From assembly GCA_050331475.1 (NCBI GenBank), contig JBHJGU010000021.1, forward strand, positions 6,892 to 70,891: a DNA stretch of 64,000 bases, given 5' to 3'. Shown here in pieces: positions 1-8,138 of this stretch (position 1 is the first letter of the stretch; every line of letters begins with the position of its first letter). A program made the translations under genes and the position numbers. The stretch is from JBHJGU01 sp050331475 (lineage in GTDB: Bacteria > Pseudomonadota > Alphaproteobacteria > Caulobacterales > Maricaulaceae). A model generated the notes under the pieces. It worked only from the letters and a program-made list of their open reading frames with translations, did no database searches and was not told the origin of the DNA.

Positions 1-107
1 TGACCGCCAGCGCCGCGGCGTTGGGCTTGGCGGGGCTGGCCATGGCGTATGGCGCACGTCGGATCGGGCGGAGCACGAGCGCGCCTGCCTATGGAGCCGC
101 GCCATGA
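1..107 (+). CDS. C-terminal end of a membrane protein (partial)
   Basis: Only the last 34 or so codons are inside the window. They are rich in Ala, Gly and Leu with one hydrophobic stretch, then a basic tail, which fits the end of a polytopic membrane protein. The TGA at 105-107 overlaps the ATG of the next gene (ATGA), so the two are probably translationally coupled. GDYXXLXY proteins usually follow a DUF2157/DUF4401 membrane protein, so this is likely one of those; that identity is inferred from context, not from a motif. Confidence 0.5.
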   Translation, partial: TASAAALGLAGLAMAYGARRIGRSTSAPAYGAAP

Positions 108-718
108 CCGGGCTCCGGCAATGGCTAGTGAGCCGGCGGTTGCCAGGCGCCGCGCTCTTGGCCGCGGGCTTGGTTCTCTTCACCGGCCATACCGTGATCA
201 GCCACGAGCGCGCGCGATGGTCGGGCGCCGAGCTGATCCTAGACACCCGACCGGTCGATCCGCGCGATCTTTTGCTCGGGCACTATGTCGAGTTTCGCTA
301 TGCGGCGCAGAACATCGATCTTAACGCGTTAGCGGAGCCGCCCACGTTCGATCTCGACAGCGAGGACCGTCTTTGGGTTCGGTTTGCGCGCGATCCCGAC
401 ACCGGTTGCCATGTTCCCGACCGGGTCAGTCAAACTCGCCCGGACACCGGCGTCGCGCTTGAGGCGGTGTTGCGAGGCCGCTTTCGTCGCTCCGCCGAGG
501 GACCGTCGCGCGTGATCCATGTCCGCTACGAGCCCGCGCTGCCGAAGCGCTATTACGCCGAACGCGAAGCCGCCCTCGCGCTGGAGGGGCAGACGCGAGC
601 TGGCGCGGTCGCCGTGATCCTCTCCGTCGCGCCGGAGCGGGCTCCGCTTATCCGCGGTTTAGTCGTCGAGGGCGAAAGGCTGGAAGATCGCATCTTCAGC
701 CGCGCTGGCGCGCCATAA
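104..718 (+). CDS. GDYXXLXY-domain membrane-anchored protein
   Basis: 204 residues. An N-terminal hydrophobic segment (about residues 14-30) is followed by a periplasmic domain. Residues 59-66 read GHYVEFRY after DPRDLLL, the degenerate form of the GD-Y-x-x-L-x-Y signature that names the family. The function of the family is not established; it normally forms an operon with a DUF4401/DUF2157 integral membrane protein, which matches the overlapping partial gene upstream. Start ATG 104 overlaps the upstream stop. The 3' end runs 23 bp into the 3' end of the convergent rhomboid gene. Confidence 0.75.
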   Translation: MTGLRQWLVSRRLPGAALLAAGLVLFTGHTVISHERARWSGAELILDTRPVDPRDLLLGHYVEFRYAAQNIDLNALAEPPTFDLDSEDRLWVRFARDPDTGCHVPDRVSQTRPDTGVALEAVLRGRFRRSAEGPSRVIHVRYEPALPKRYYAEREAALALEGQTRAGAVAVILSVAPERAPLIRGLVVEGERLEDRIFSRAGAP

Positions 719-1349
719 GCGGAAACGCCACAAAGCCCGTGGCCATGCCGCCTAAATGCGCCGCCCAAGCAATGGACTGGCCGCCGAATTGACCGCCGAA
801 CAGGCCCAAGCCCAAATTGATCACCACCCAAGGCGCGAGAAAACTCCACAGCCCCGGATCGAAGGGCGAAGCGAGCCGTCCCCGCGCCCCTCGCATGACA
901 TAAGCCGCGCCCACCAAAAGCCCCGACACCGCTGTGGACGCCCCCACCATGATGGAGGGGCCCGGCGAAGCGAAGGCGATCTGGCCCAAACCACCGCCGA
1001 CCGCGCACACAAAGAAAAACGCCCAAAACGACACCGCGCCGCCCAACGCTTGAGCACACGGCGCCCCGAAGGCCAAAAGCGCGGCCATGTTCAGGCCCAA
1101 ATGCAACAAGCCGCCGTGAAGGAAGACATGGAGCACCAGGGGCGCGTAAGGGCCAAACACCTGGTGAGGCGGCGCGGCGCCCCCCGTGGCGACGCCGCCG
1201 GCGTACACCAAAAGCCCATCCACCCAGGGCGGACCCAACAGCTGCAGCCCGCTGACGGCGCAGATCGCCAGCACCAAAGGCACGACCCCACCCTTGGGAA
1301 GATTAAACATGGGTTGGCGAGCGCGGGCTTCAGAGTCGAAAGACGACAT
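696..1349 (-). CDS. Rhomboid family intramembrane serine protease
   Basis: 217 residues from the ATG at 1349; an upstream in-frame ATG at 1436 would add an unlikely basic, Pro-rich leader. The protein is a six-helix-type membrane protein. Visible rhomboid features are the HGGLLHLGLNM segment (residues 78-88, oxyanion His/Asn region), GASTAVSG (residues 136-143, putative nucleophile S138) and AHLGGMATG (residues 197-205, catalytic H198). The usual GxSG reads GAST here, a small departure from the consensus. Rhomboids cleave transmembrane segments within the inner membrane; the substrate is unknown. It converges on and overlaps the GDYXXLXY gene by 23 bp. Confidence 0.85.
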   Translation of the reverse strand: MSSFDSEARARQPMFNLPKGGVVPLVLAICAVSGLQLLGPPWVDGLLVYAGGVATGGAAPPHQVFGPYAPLVLHVFLHGGLLHLGLNMAALLAFGAPCAQALGGAVSFWAFFFVCAVGGGLGQIAFASPGPSIMVGASTAVSGLLVGAAYVMRGARGRLASPFDPGLWSFLAPWVVINLGLGLFGGQFGGQSIAWAAHLGGMATGFVAFPLMARQRG

Positions 1350-1613
1350 AGGCGATACCTCGGTTCCTGGCGGGCGCAATCTTCGCCGGTGCGGGGGCGG
1401 GTTCAAGTCGCAGCGTACCGGACTGAAACAGGACAACGCCCGGAACGCTACGATAAGGGCCGGATCGGCGGGTTGTCCGCCCCCGACGACCCCGCCCGAC
1501 CGCCCTCAGGACGGGGCAAATCCCAAAGCGTTAATGGCACACGGGTTGCATAGAACTGCACGAAACCGACTGACTTCGGCGTGATCGAACGTCGATTGTG
1601 AAAGGATCCGCTT

Positions 1614-2018
1614 ATGGCCCGCGCAATTCGCATCGTGATCGGCGCGCTTCCCATCCTCGCCGCCACCGCCCTACTAGACCAAAAAACCGCTTGGGCTCAA
1701 CAAGATACCGGCGAGCTGGGCCTTGCCCGCTTTCAGGCCTCACGCGGGACTGTGCCCGGCGCGTTGGGTGAAACCTTCCGTCCCGGCGCGCGCGACGCCA
1801 ACGGCAATCGCGTCCTAGTGATCGGCGAAGAAGTCTTAGCGGGCTCGACTTTGGGTCCGGGTCTGGGCCTCGCCGGTCAATCGCGCGCCGTGGGTAATGA
1901 ACTCAATGTCCTCGTGGAAGGCTCGTTCAACACCGTCATCGTCGACGCCGTGCAGATTAACAATGGCGACCAGACCGCGCAAACCGTCCTGAATGGGGGG
2001 ATCGATCTCGATGACTAA
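1614..2018 (+). CDS. hfaA: Holdfast anchoring protein HfaA
   Basis: 134 residues with an N-terminal signal sequence (hydrophobic region about 5-25, cleavage probably after AWA). The mature part contains Asn/Gln-rich strand-like segments (GNELNVLVEG, VQINNGDQ) resembling curlin-type repeats. In Caulobacter HfaA is a surface protein that, with HfaB and HfaD, attaches the holdfast polysaccharide to the cell pole. AGGA around 1602-1605 precedes the ATG. Its stop codon (2016-2018) overlaps the hfaB start, and hfaB and hfaD follow in the canonical order, which greatly strengthens the call. Confidence 0.85.
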   Translation: MARAIRIVIGALPILAATALLDQKTAWAQQDTGELGLARFQASRGTVPGALGETFRPGARDANGNRVLVIGEEVLAGSTLGPGLGLAGQSRAVGNELNVLVEGSFNTVIVDAVQINNGDQTAQTVLNGGIDLDD

Positions 2019-3033
2019 GACCGCGATGTCCAATTGGCTGAACGGCGTGAAACTGCCCGCCCTATTAAGCGCGGGTGCGCTCGCCCTCACGGCCTGCGCC
2101 GCGCCCATCGCCGGGGGTGACGGGCTCTACGCTAAACCCGCGGGCGGGGCGCCCGTGGTGTCCAACTCCACGCCCTATTCCGCCGCCCTAGTGTGTTTGG
2201 GTCAGTTCAGCCGCGCCAATGGCGTGACGCCGCCGCGCATTGCGGTGGGTCGGATCGGCGATTTCACGGCGAAAGTGGACGTCAATGGCGGCCGGCAAAT
2301 CACCCAAGGCGCCTCTTTGATGGCGATCTCCGCCTTCGCCAAGGCCGGGGCGCGGCTGGTGGAGCGGTTCGACACCTCGGTGTCTGAGCTTGAGCTGCGT
2401 TACGCGAACAACAAGCTGATTAGCGATGACGCGGTCGAAGGCGGGGACTCCGGCTTCCGGCAAATCGTGGCCGGCCAAGTGCCGGGCTCGGACTTTTACC
2501 TCGTCGGCGGCATCACCGAATTGAACTTTAACATCGCGTCCAATGGCGTTGACGGGTTCGGCGGGGACCAAGCTGGCGACCGTTCGGTGGGTTTCTTGAA
2601 CGCGCGCCAGTTCGTGCTCAATGTGGGGCTGGACTTACGTTTGGTGGAGACCCGCACCTTGGAAGTCATCGACGTGATCTCTTACCAAAAGCAGATCATC
2701 GGCAAAGAGATCGAAGCGGGTATCTTCTCGTTCTTTAACTTCAACCTGATCGATATCAGCGCGGGCGGCTCGTCGCTGGAGCCTATCCAGCTCGCTGTGC
2801 GCTCAGTGATCGAACGCGCGGTCTTGGAAATGACCGCCAATCTTTATGGCGTAGCTGGCCCGGAGGTCTGCCAATTCGATGATCCCCTCTCCACCGTTGG
2901 CGAGACGGGTGATTTTTACCTAGCTTTTGACAATGCGGAGACGAACAATGCGCTCACTCGTGCAGACGCTGATCGCTGGCACGTGCGCCGCGACGACCAT
3001 GTCGACACCTTCCTGGTCGGACGATACGAATAA
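2011..3033 (+). CDS. hfaB: Holdfast anchoring lipoprotein HfaB (CsgG-like)
   Basis: 340 residues from ATG 2011, which lies inside the end of hfaA and follows a G-rich run at 1995-2000; an in-frame start at 1993 is possible but less well placed. A lipoprotein signal ends in LTAC with the acylated Cys at about residue 29. The rest looks like the CsgG family of nonameric outer-membrane secretion channels (RIAVGRIGDFTAK near the N-terminus, then conserved regulator-like strands). In Caulobacter HfaB is required for stability and export of HfaA and HfaD. The 3' end overlaps hfaD by 86 bp. Confidence 0.88.
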   Translation: MTKTAMSNWLNGVKLPALLSAGALALTACAAPIAGGDGLYAKPAGGAPVVSNSTPYSAALVCLGQFSRANGVTPPRIAVGRIGDFTAKVDVNGGRQITQGASLMAISAFAKAGARLVERFDTSVSELELRYANNKLISDDAVEGGDSGFRQIVAGQVPGSDFYLVGGITELNFNIASNGVDGFGGDQAGDRSVGFLNARQFVLNVGLDLRLVETRTLEVIDVISYQKQIIGKEIEAGIFSFFNFNLIDISAGGSSLEPIQLAVRSVIERAVLEMTANLYGVAGPEVCQFDDPLSTVGETGDFYLAFDNAETNNALTRADADRWHVRRDDHVDTFLVGRYE

Positions 3034-4192
3034 GCGACGCACCCAAACCCAGCTTAACGACCAGTTCTTTGCCGGCGACGTTTTCGCCGGCGGCTTAAAC
3101 GTCGTCGAGGGCGAAGCTCTGGACGTGGTCGGCGCTGCGACGGCTGTGGGCAACACGGCCGCCGCCCACGCCGAGGGAGCCGATTTGGACCTGCGTTCGC
3201 GCCAAGAACTCTTAGGCGAGGTGGAGTCGCAGTCCTTTATTCAGGTGGGGGAAGTGACCAACAGCCTGGTTAACAGCGCCACCAGCTTCGGCAATGCGCT
3301 CTCTTCCGCCGTAGTCGAGGCGGACGCTTGGGTGGACATCGAGCAGTCCACCGGCGAGCAAGCCGTGATCGCCGCGGACGCGCAAACCCAAGCGACCGGC
3401 GATCTGACCCGATCCTCCACCGCCGGCTTCGCCTCCGCCAATGCCGCGAGTGCGTTTGTCGAGACCGGGGCGCTCGAAGGCTATGTGGAGCAAGAAACCC
3501 AAGCCGATGTTGGCGCTTGGGCGGGCGTGGTCGCCGATGACCTAGAAGACTTCGCCCAATCCAACGCGGTGGTCACCGCCAATGCGGTCACCGCGGAAGG
3601 ATGGGACGCGGACATTTCGCTCGACGTCGAGCAACGCAATAGCGGCGCGATCGTTCAAGCGGGCTCCAACATCTTCGCAGACACCGGCGATGATGTGATT
3701 TCGAACGGCACAGCGGCCTCGAACTCCATCGCGATCCACAATGAAGGCATCGATGTGGACCTGCGCGCCGACCAAACCAACGAAGCCTTTGTTCAGGGCG
3801 AAAGCGTGGTCACTTTGGATCGGTTCATCGGCCAAAACGCCTCCACCGCGTTCGGCGTGGGCAACACCGCTTTGGTGTCCAATTTCGGCTTTGACGGCGA
3901 TTTGGTGATCGACCAGGACAATCGCGGCCCGGTTGAGGGCATCGCCACCTTCACCGGCGGCGCGGGCCAGCCCGGCTCTTCGGTCGCCGTTAATGCGGCC
4001 GCGTTTGGCAACGCCGCGAGTGGACAAGTCATCACCGCGGGCGGGGGCGCGATCGACGGTCAAGTGCGCCAATCCTCAATCCAGGACGTCACCTCCCAGG
4101 CGCAAGTTTCGGTCGGCGGCGCCGGTCAAGTGTTTGGAACCTCAACCGCGGTGGGTAACTCCGCGACCATCCAGACCCGCCGCGGCAACTAA
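2948..4192 (+). CDS. hfaD: Holdfast anchoring protein HfaD
   Basis: 414 residues from ATG 2948, chosen because GGAG lies at 2937-2940 just upstream; in-frame TTG 2927 and ATG 2933 are alternatives. A signal sequence covers about residues 1-25. The mature protein is acidic and low in complexity and is built of about seven imperfect repeats of 45-52 residues, each with an AxxNSAxA-like part and a strand ending in Gln (examples: DLDLRSRQ, WVDIEQS, DVDLRADQ, GDLVIDQD). HfaD anchors the holdfast with HfaA and depends on HfaB in Caulobacter. Last gene of the operon; a terminator follows at 4242. Confidence 0.85.
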   Translation: MRSLVQTLIAGTCAATTMSTPSWSDDTNKRRTQTQLNDQFFAGDVFAGGLNVVEGEALDVVGAATAVGNTAAAHAEGADLDLRSRQELLGEVESQSFIQVGEVTNSLVNSATSFGNALSSAVVEADAWVDIEQSTGEQAVIAADAQTQATGDLTRSSTAGFASANAASAFVETGALEGYVEQETQADVGAWAGVVADDLEDFAQSNAVVTANAVTAEGWDADISLDVEQRNSGAIVQAGSNIFADTGDDVISNGTAASNSIAIHNEGIDVDLRADQTNEAFVQGESVVTLDRFIGQNASTAFGVGNTALVSNFGFDGDLVIDQDNRGPVEGIATFTGGAGQPGSSVAVNAAAFGNAASGQVITAGGGAIDGQVRQSSIQDVTSQAQVSVGGAGQVFGTSTAVGNSATIQTRRGN

Positions 4193-4241
4193 ACGGTTTG
4201 GCGCGACGATCGCGCTTCACACGCAACACAATACTTCCAAG

Positions 4242-4267
4242 CCGCGCCTTCGGGCGCGGTTTTTTTT
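4242..4267 (+). terminator. Rho-independent terminator after hfaABD
   Basis: A perfect 7-bp GC stem (CCGCGCC at 4242-4248, GGCGCGG at 4253-4259) closed by a TTCG tetraloop is followed by eight T at 4260-4267. This is a textbook intrinsic terminator 50 bp downstream of the hfaD stop. Confidence 0.9.
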
Positions 4268-4359
4268 GAACGGTTTTGTGGAACTCGCACAGAGGTGATG
4301 CCCGTTGACCCGGTTCGGGCCTATCTTTGTGTTTTGACCCAATCCCTGGAGGCTTCGCC

Positions 4360-4962
4360 ATGGCGCGCATGATTTCCGCCCTCGTCCTTTTCTGCGCGCT
4401 GGCCTCGCCCCAGCCCGCCTTCGCTCAAGCGCCGCCGCCCGCGGATCAGCCGCCTGTGGGCCAAGCGCCCGCGCCCACCCCGGAGGCGCTGGCCGCGATC
4501 GATCAACTTGAGGCGCTGATCAACCAGTTCGCCCAGTCCCCGGTCACCCGGCAAGGCCAGCAAACGGCGTTCTTCGAATTCACCATTGAAGGGGTGACCG
4601 TTACGGCGATCGCCGACCCCTCAGCTGATCGCATGCGGTTCTTCGCGCCCGCCGCCCCCGCGTCTGCGCTCGACGCCGCGCTGGCCACTCGCCTGTTGCA
4701 GGCCAATTTCGACACCGCGCTGGATGCGCGCTATGCGATCGCCCAGGGCTTTGTATTCGCCACCTTCGTGCACCCTTTGACGAGCCTCACCCTTGAAGAC
4801 GCAGCCTCGGGCTTGGCGCAGACGGTGACCTTGGTGCGCACCTTCGGCTCGTCCTTCTCCTCAGGCGCGTTGAGCTTTGGCGGCGGGGACTCCCAGGAGC
4901 AACTCGTCCAGGAATTCCTGCGTCAGCTCGACCGCGCGCCCCCCCCAGAAGACGCGATTTAA
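4360..4962 (+). CDS. Secreted protein of unknown function
   Basis: 200 residues. ATG 4360 is preceded by GGAGG at 4348-4352, so the in-frame upstream TTG at 4327 is rejected. A signal peptide (hydrophobic about residues 5-17, AFA-Q cleavage site) is followed by a Pro/Ala-rich linker to about residue 45 and a globular domain with an FFEFTIEGVTVTAIAD strand segment and helices. No family recognised. It lies alone after the hfa terminator, so it probably has its own promoter. Periplasmic or surface location is inferred from the signal peptide. Confidence 0.75.
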   Translation: MARMISALVLFCALASPQPAFAQAPPPADQPPVGQAPAPTPEALAAIDQLEALINQFAQSPVTRQGQQTAFFEFTIEGVTVTAIADPSADRMRFFAPAAPASALDAALATRLLQANFDTALDARYAIAQGFVFATFVHPLTSLTLEDAASGLAQTVTLVRTFGSSFSSGALSFGGGDSQEQLVQEFLRQLDRAPPPEDAI

Positions 4963-5006
4963 GGGTTAGGCTGGGCGGTTCGCCCCGCGCGCCTAGGTAT
5001 GGCGCG

Positions 5007-5597
5007 ATGGACGAGCCTCTGCCCACGCCCCCTCCCGCCGTAGAGCCCACCCGCACCGCGGCGGGGTCGGCGATGCGCAACAATTTGTTGGCGCTGACGG
5101 CGCTGGCGGTGTCTTGCGCGGCCTTGGGCGTATCGGTGTTCGAAGCCGCGATCGAACGTGCCGATCAGCAAGCCTCGGTTTGGCCTTATCTGCAGATCGG
5201 CGCCTCTTACAGCAGTGACGGCTTCGCCCTGGAGGCGGTGAATAAGGGGGTCGGCCCCGCCTTGGTCCGCGACCTGCGGGTCACGCTGGACGGGGAACCC
5301 GTTATCGATTGGATCAATCTACTCGATCGAGTGTTGGGGGAAGGCCATGGGATCGACTACGGCGTCTTGCGAGCCACCGACGTGGTCTCGCGCGTCGTCT
5401 CGCCAGGAGAAGCAGTTACGCTCTTCGCGCTGCCTTGGAACGACCAAACCCGCACGCTCGCGGCAGCCTCTGGCCGGATCGGTCTGAGCGCCTGCTACTG
5501 CTCGGTTTTCGATCGATGCTGGACCGTCGTTCCCGAAGGCGCCGATCCCCAACCCGATGTTTGCCGTCAAGTTAACGGCGTGTCTTTCCCACCCTAG
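5007..5597 (+). CDS. Membrane-anchored protein of unknown function
   Basis: 196 residues. A Pro-rich cytoplasmic N-terminus (about 1-22) leads into one transmembrane segment (about 26-46) and a soluble, probably periplasmic domain containing ALEAVNKGVGPALVRDL and a C-terminal cluster of four Cys (CYCSVFDRC and a later C). The arrangement of one anchor plus a beta-rich domain with a NxGxGPA turn recurs in small alphaproteobacterial proteins of unknown role, but no named domain was recognised. It converges on the NUDIX gene with a gap of only 8 bp. Confidence 0.7.
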   Translation: MDEPLPTPPPAVEPTRTAAGSAMRNNLLALTALAVSCAALGVSVFEAAIERADQQASVWPYLQIGASYSSDGFALEAVNKGVGPALVRDLRVTLDGEPVIDWINLLDRVLGEGHGIDYGVLRATDVVSRVVSPGEAVTLFALPWNDQTRTLAAASGRIGLSACYCSVFDRCWTVVPEGADPQPDVCRQVNGVSFPP

Positions 5598-5605
5598 GTC
5601 ACGAC

Positions 5606-6085
5606 CTAGCCGGACCAATGGGCGGGGGCGCGTACGCCGCTCGCCACCTCGTCAAGGCGCGCGCGGGTCGCCGCAGTGACGTCCCCGGGCAGGTCGGTGG
5701 GTGCGAACCAGCCCGCCTCGGCGATCTCGCCATCGTCTCGCGGCTCCGCGACCGCCGTCCCGGTTGCCGTGAAAAACGCAACATGGTCGCCTTTGAAGGT
5801 GCGGAAATTCGCGTAAACGCCAACCAGGGTGAGCGGGCTGGTCAGCGCGGCGCCCGCTTCCTCACGCACCTCCCGCTCGGCGGCCTCCAAAACGGTTTCC
5901 CCCCGCTCCACCCCGCCCCCAGGCAAATGCCAACCCGGCATATAGGTGTGCCGGACCAGCGCGACCTGGCCGTCACGATCAAAGACGGCGACGCGCACAC
6001 CCAACGTCATACCCCGGCTCGCCCGCGCCCAGACGCGCACCAACGGCTTGGCCACGGCGTAAAGCCGCTGCGCGCCCGTGCTCAT
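5606..6085 (-). CDS. NUDIX hydrolase
   Basis: 159 residues from ATG 6085 (an in-frame GTG at 6094 is an alternative). The Nudix box spans about residues 56-78: GGGVERGETVLEAAEREVREEAG-type spacing with the REXXEE core, binding divalent metal for hydrolysis of a nucleoside diphosphate linked to another moiety. Preceding strand DRDGQVALVRHTYMPGWHLPGGG is typical of the family. The substrate cannot be read from the sequence. Confidence 0.88.
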   Translation of the reverse strand: MSTGAQRLYAVAKPLVRVWARASRGMTLGVRVAVFDRDGQVALVRHTYMPGWHLPGGGVERGETVLEAAEREVREEAGAALTSPLTLVGVYANFRTFKGDHVAFFTATGTAVAEPRDDGEIAEAGWFAPTDLPGDVTAATRARLDEVASGVRAPAHWSG

Positions 6086-6163
6086 CGCGACCACCGTTGG
6101 CTCTGGCGCCCAATCGCGGCGCGGCTTATATGGGCGGACTTAATCAAGCCCCAGGAGATCGTT

Positions 6164-6244
6164 ATGGGTCCGCTCACCGTCATCATCGGCTTTATCGTTG
6201 CGTTCGCTCTGTTGAACTACATCGAATTCAACCGGATCGACTAG
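6164..6244 (+). CDS. 26-residue single-pass membrane peptide
   Basis: A tiny gene: ATG at 6164 with AGGAG at 6153-6157, 26 codons and TAG at 6242-6244. The product has one hydrophobic helix (TVIIGFIVAFALL) followed by a polar tail NYIEFNRID. Spacing of the Shine-Dalgarno site, a compact membrane-peptide composition and its position in an otherwise non-coding gap make it a credible gene. Its TAG shares the palindrome CTAG with the TAG of the convergent antiporter gene. Function unknown. Confidence 0.6.
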   Translation: MGPLTVIIGFIVAFALLNYIEFNRID

Positions 6245-7986
6245 GGCGCCTCGGCGACCCGCGGCGCTGAGCCCGCCTCACGCGCGCGCACCTCATCGAT
6301 CAACACGTCTACGGCGCCGGCGGACAAGTCGAGCCGCTGAAGCGTCTCCTTGGCGAGTTGCAGAGCCGGTTCAACGGCTTCTTCAATGACCACCGTGGCG
6401 TGGCTGCCCATCAAGGCTTGAGCGCTGGCCGCATCCGCCGCGCGGACGAGGACCGGCAGCTCCTTGCGCCGGGAGCGGATCGTGTCGAGCGCACGGGCGG
6501 CGTCTCGGCTGTCGTCCAACGTTATGATTACGGCCGCGGCGCGACCAAGGCCCGCCCGCTCCAGCATCTCCATCCGCGTGGCGTCACCGAACAAGACCGG
6601 CGCGCCGCTGCTGCGCGCGGCTTTGGCGGCCTGGGCGTCGCGATCAAGTGCGACCCAAGACGCGGCGCCGGCGTTCAGCGCCTCCCCGATCAGCCGCCCT
6701 ACCCGGCCATAGCCAAGCACCACCACATGGCCCTCAAGTTCGGCGCCCGCAGCGACCGGGGCGAGCTTGGCGCCCGACCGTCGCTCAACCAGGGTCGCGG
6801 CCAGCCGGGCCGCGGCGTCCACCCCCGGGGTCGCCAACATCGACAATGCGATCACAATCGCCATGAATTGCGCGACACCGTCGCCGAGCAATCCCACGCC
6901 CAAGGCGGCGCCGACGACCACAAAGCCAAATTCGCCAGCTTGGGAGAGCAGTCCTGAGGCGCGCAAGGTCTCCGGCCATGGCCGTGCGAACAACGGGATG
7001 AGAGCCGCGAGCACGCCGAACTTGATCACGATCAGGCCCACGACGGAGGCTGCGATCGTCACCGGCTCATTCACCAAAAACCGCAAATCGATGGACATGC
7101 CGACCGCAAAGAAAAACAGTCCCACAAGGAGCCCTTTGAACGGTTCGACATCGGCTTCGATCTGGGCGCGAAATTCGGTCTCCGCCAACACCAATCCCGC
7201 CAGGAACGCGCCTAAGGCCGTCGACAAGCCCGCAAGCTCCGTCGCCCACGCCGCCCCAACGGCCGTTAACGCGACCGCGGCCATGAACAGCTCCGGGCTG
7301 CGCTCGGCGGCGATCCATCGAAAGGCGTAACGCAAACCGAAGCGGCCTACGACCAGGATGGCGACCACCGCCAACACCGCCTTGGTCATCGCCAAGATCC
7401 CCGACACCGCCAGCGCGCCCGCGCCGGCGCCTTGGGCCGAACCCAAAGCTGTGACCGCCACCAACATCGGCGCCACTGCGAGGTCCTGCATCAGCAAAAC
7501 CGCAAACGCCGAACGGCCGTGGGCGGTTGCGGTTTCGCGACGTTCAGAGAGCAATTGCATGCCCATGGCGGTGGTGGAAAAGGCGAAACACGCGCCCAGG
7601 ATCACGCTTGCGCCGACCCCATTGCCCCACAGCGCCGCCACCACGCCCACGACGAGCCCTGTGGCGATCATTTGCGCGCCGCCTAATCCGAAGATCAGCC
7701 GCCGCAGCGCCATGATCCGTTCGAACGACAGCTCCAAGCCGATTGCAAAGAGCAGGAACACCACGCCCAACTCCGCCAACCGGCGCACGCTCTCAGCTTC
7801 GGCGAAGACGGCCAGCCCCTGGGGCCCTAAAGCCAAACCCGCCAGCAAATACCCGAAAATCGGGCTCAATTTCAGCCGCCGACAGATCGGCGCGCACACA
7901 AGGGCGGCGCCTAAGAACACCATCGCCTGACGGGCGAAGGGTGCATTCAGTACGGCGTGCGCCGCTGCGTCCGTTTCTGCCGCCAT
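6241..7986 (-). CDS. KefB/KefC-type cation:proton antiporter with TrkA-N domain
   Basis: 581 residues from ATG 7986; a longer frame back to 8115 adds a basic, non-membrane leader and is rejected. About twelve membrane helices of the CPA2 sodium/proton exchanger fold come first (KLSPIFGYLLAGLALGP near residue 42). From about residue 410 there is an NAD-binding Rossmann domain, GHVVVLGYGRVGRLIG, then FGDATRMEMLERAGL, which is the TrkA-N regulatory domain. Family members are glutathione- or nucleotide-gated K+ efflux systems in the inner membrane. Divergent from the Ca/Na antiporter, sharing a 152-bp upstream region. Confidence 0.88.
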   Translation of the reverse strand: MAAETDAAAHAVLNAPFARQAMVFLGAALVCAPICRRLKLSPIFGYLLAGLALGPQGLAVFAEAESVRRLAELGVVFLLFAIGLELSFERIMALRRLIFGLGGAQMIATGLVVGVVAALWGNGVGASVILGACFAFSTTAMGMQLLSERRETATAHGRSAFAVLLMQDLAVAPMLVAVTALGSAQGAGAGALAVSGILAMTKAVLAVVAILVVGRFGLRYAFRWIAAERSPELFMAAVALTAVGAAWATELAGLSTALGAFLAGLVLAETEFRAQIEADVEPFKGLLVGLFFFAVGMSIDLRFLVNEPVTIAASVVGLIVIKFGVLAALIPLFARPWPETLRASGLLSQAGEFGFVVVGAALGVGLLGDGVAQFMAIVIALSMLATPGVDAAARLAATLVERRSGAKLAPVAAGAELEGHVVVLGYGRVGRLIGEALNAGAASWVALDRDAQAAKAARSSGAPVLFGDATRMEMLERAGLGRAAAVIITLDDSRDAARALDTIRSRRKELPVLVRAADAASAQALMGSHATVVIEEAVEPALQLAKETLQRLDLSAGAVDVLIDEVRAREAGSAPRVAEAP

Positions 7987-8138
7987 AGCGTCGAGTTGAT
8001 TCCCTTTTCCGCTTCGGCTCCGTATACCAGAGCGCTTACGCCCGTCCGGCGCGACCGGTCGCCCGACCATCGCGCGAATCACAGCCGAACCGTCCTTCTT
8101 TTTCCGCGTTTTCACAGAAGGCGCACAAGACGCCCGTT

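Noticed and set aside
756..1553. 265-codon open frame on the plus strand
   Set aside because: Antisense shadow of the rhomboid gene in GC-rich DNA; product is low-complexity Arg/Pro/His with no motif or ribosome site.
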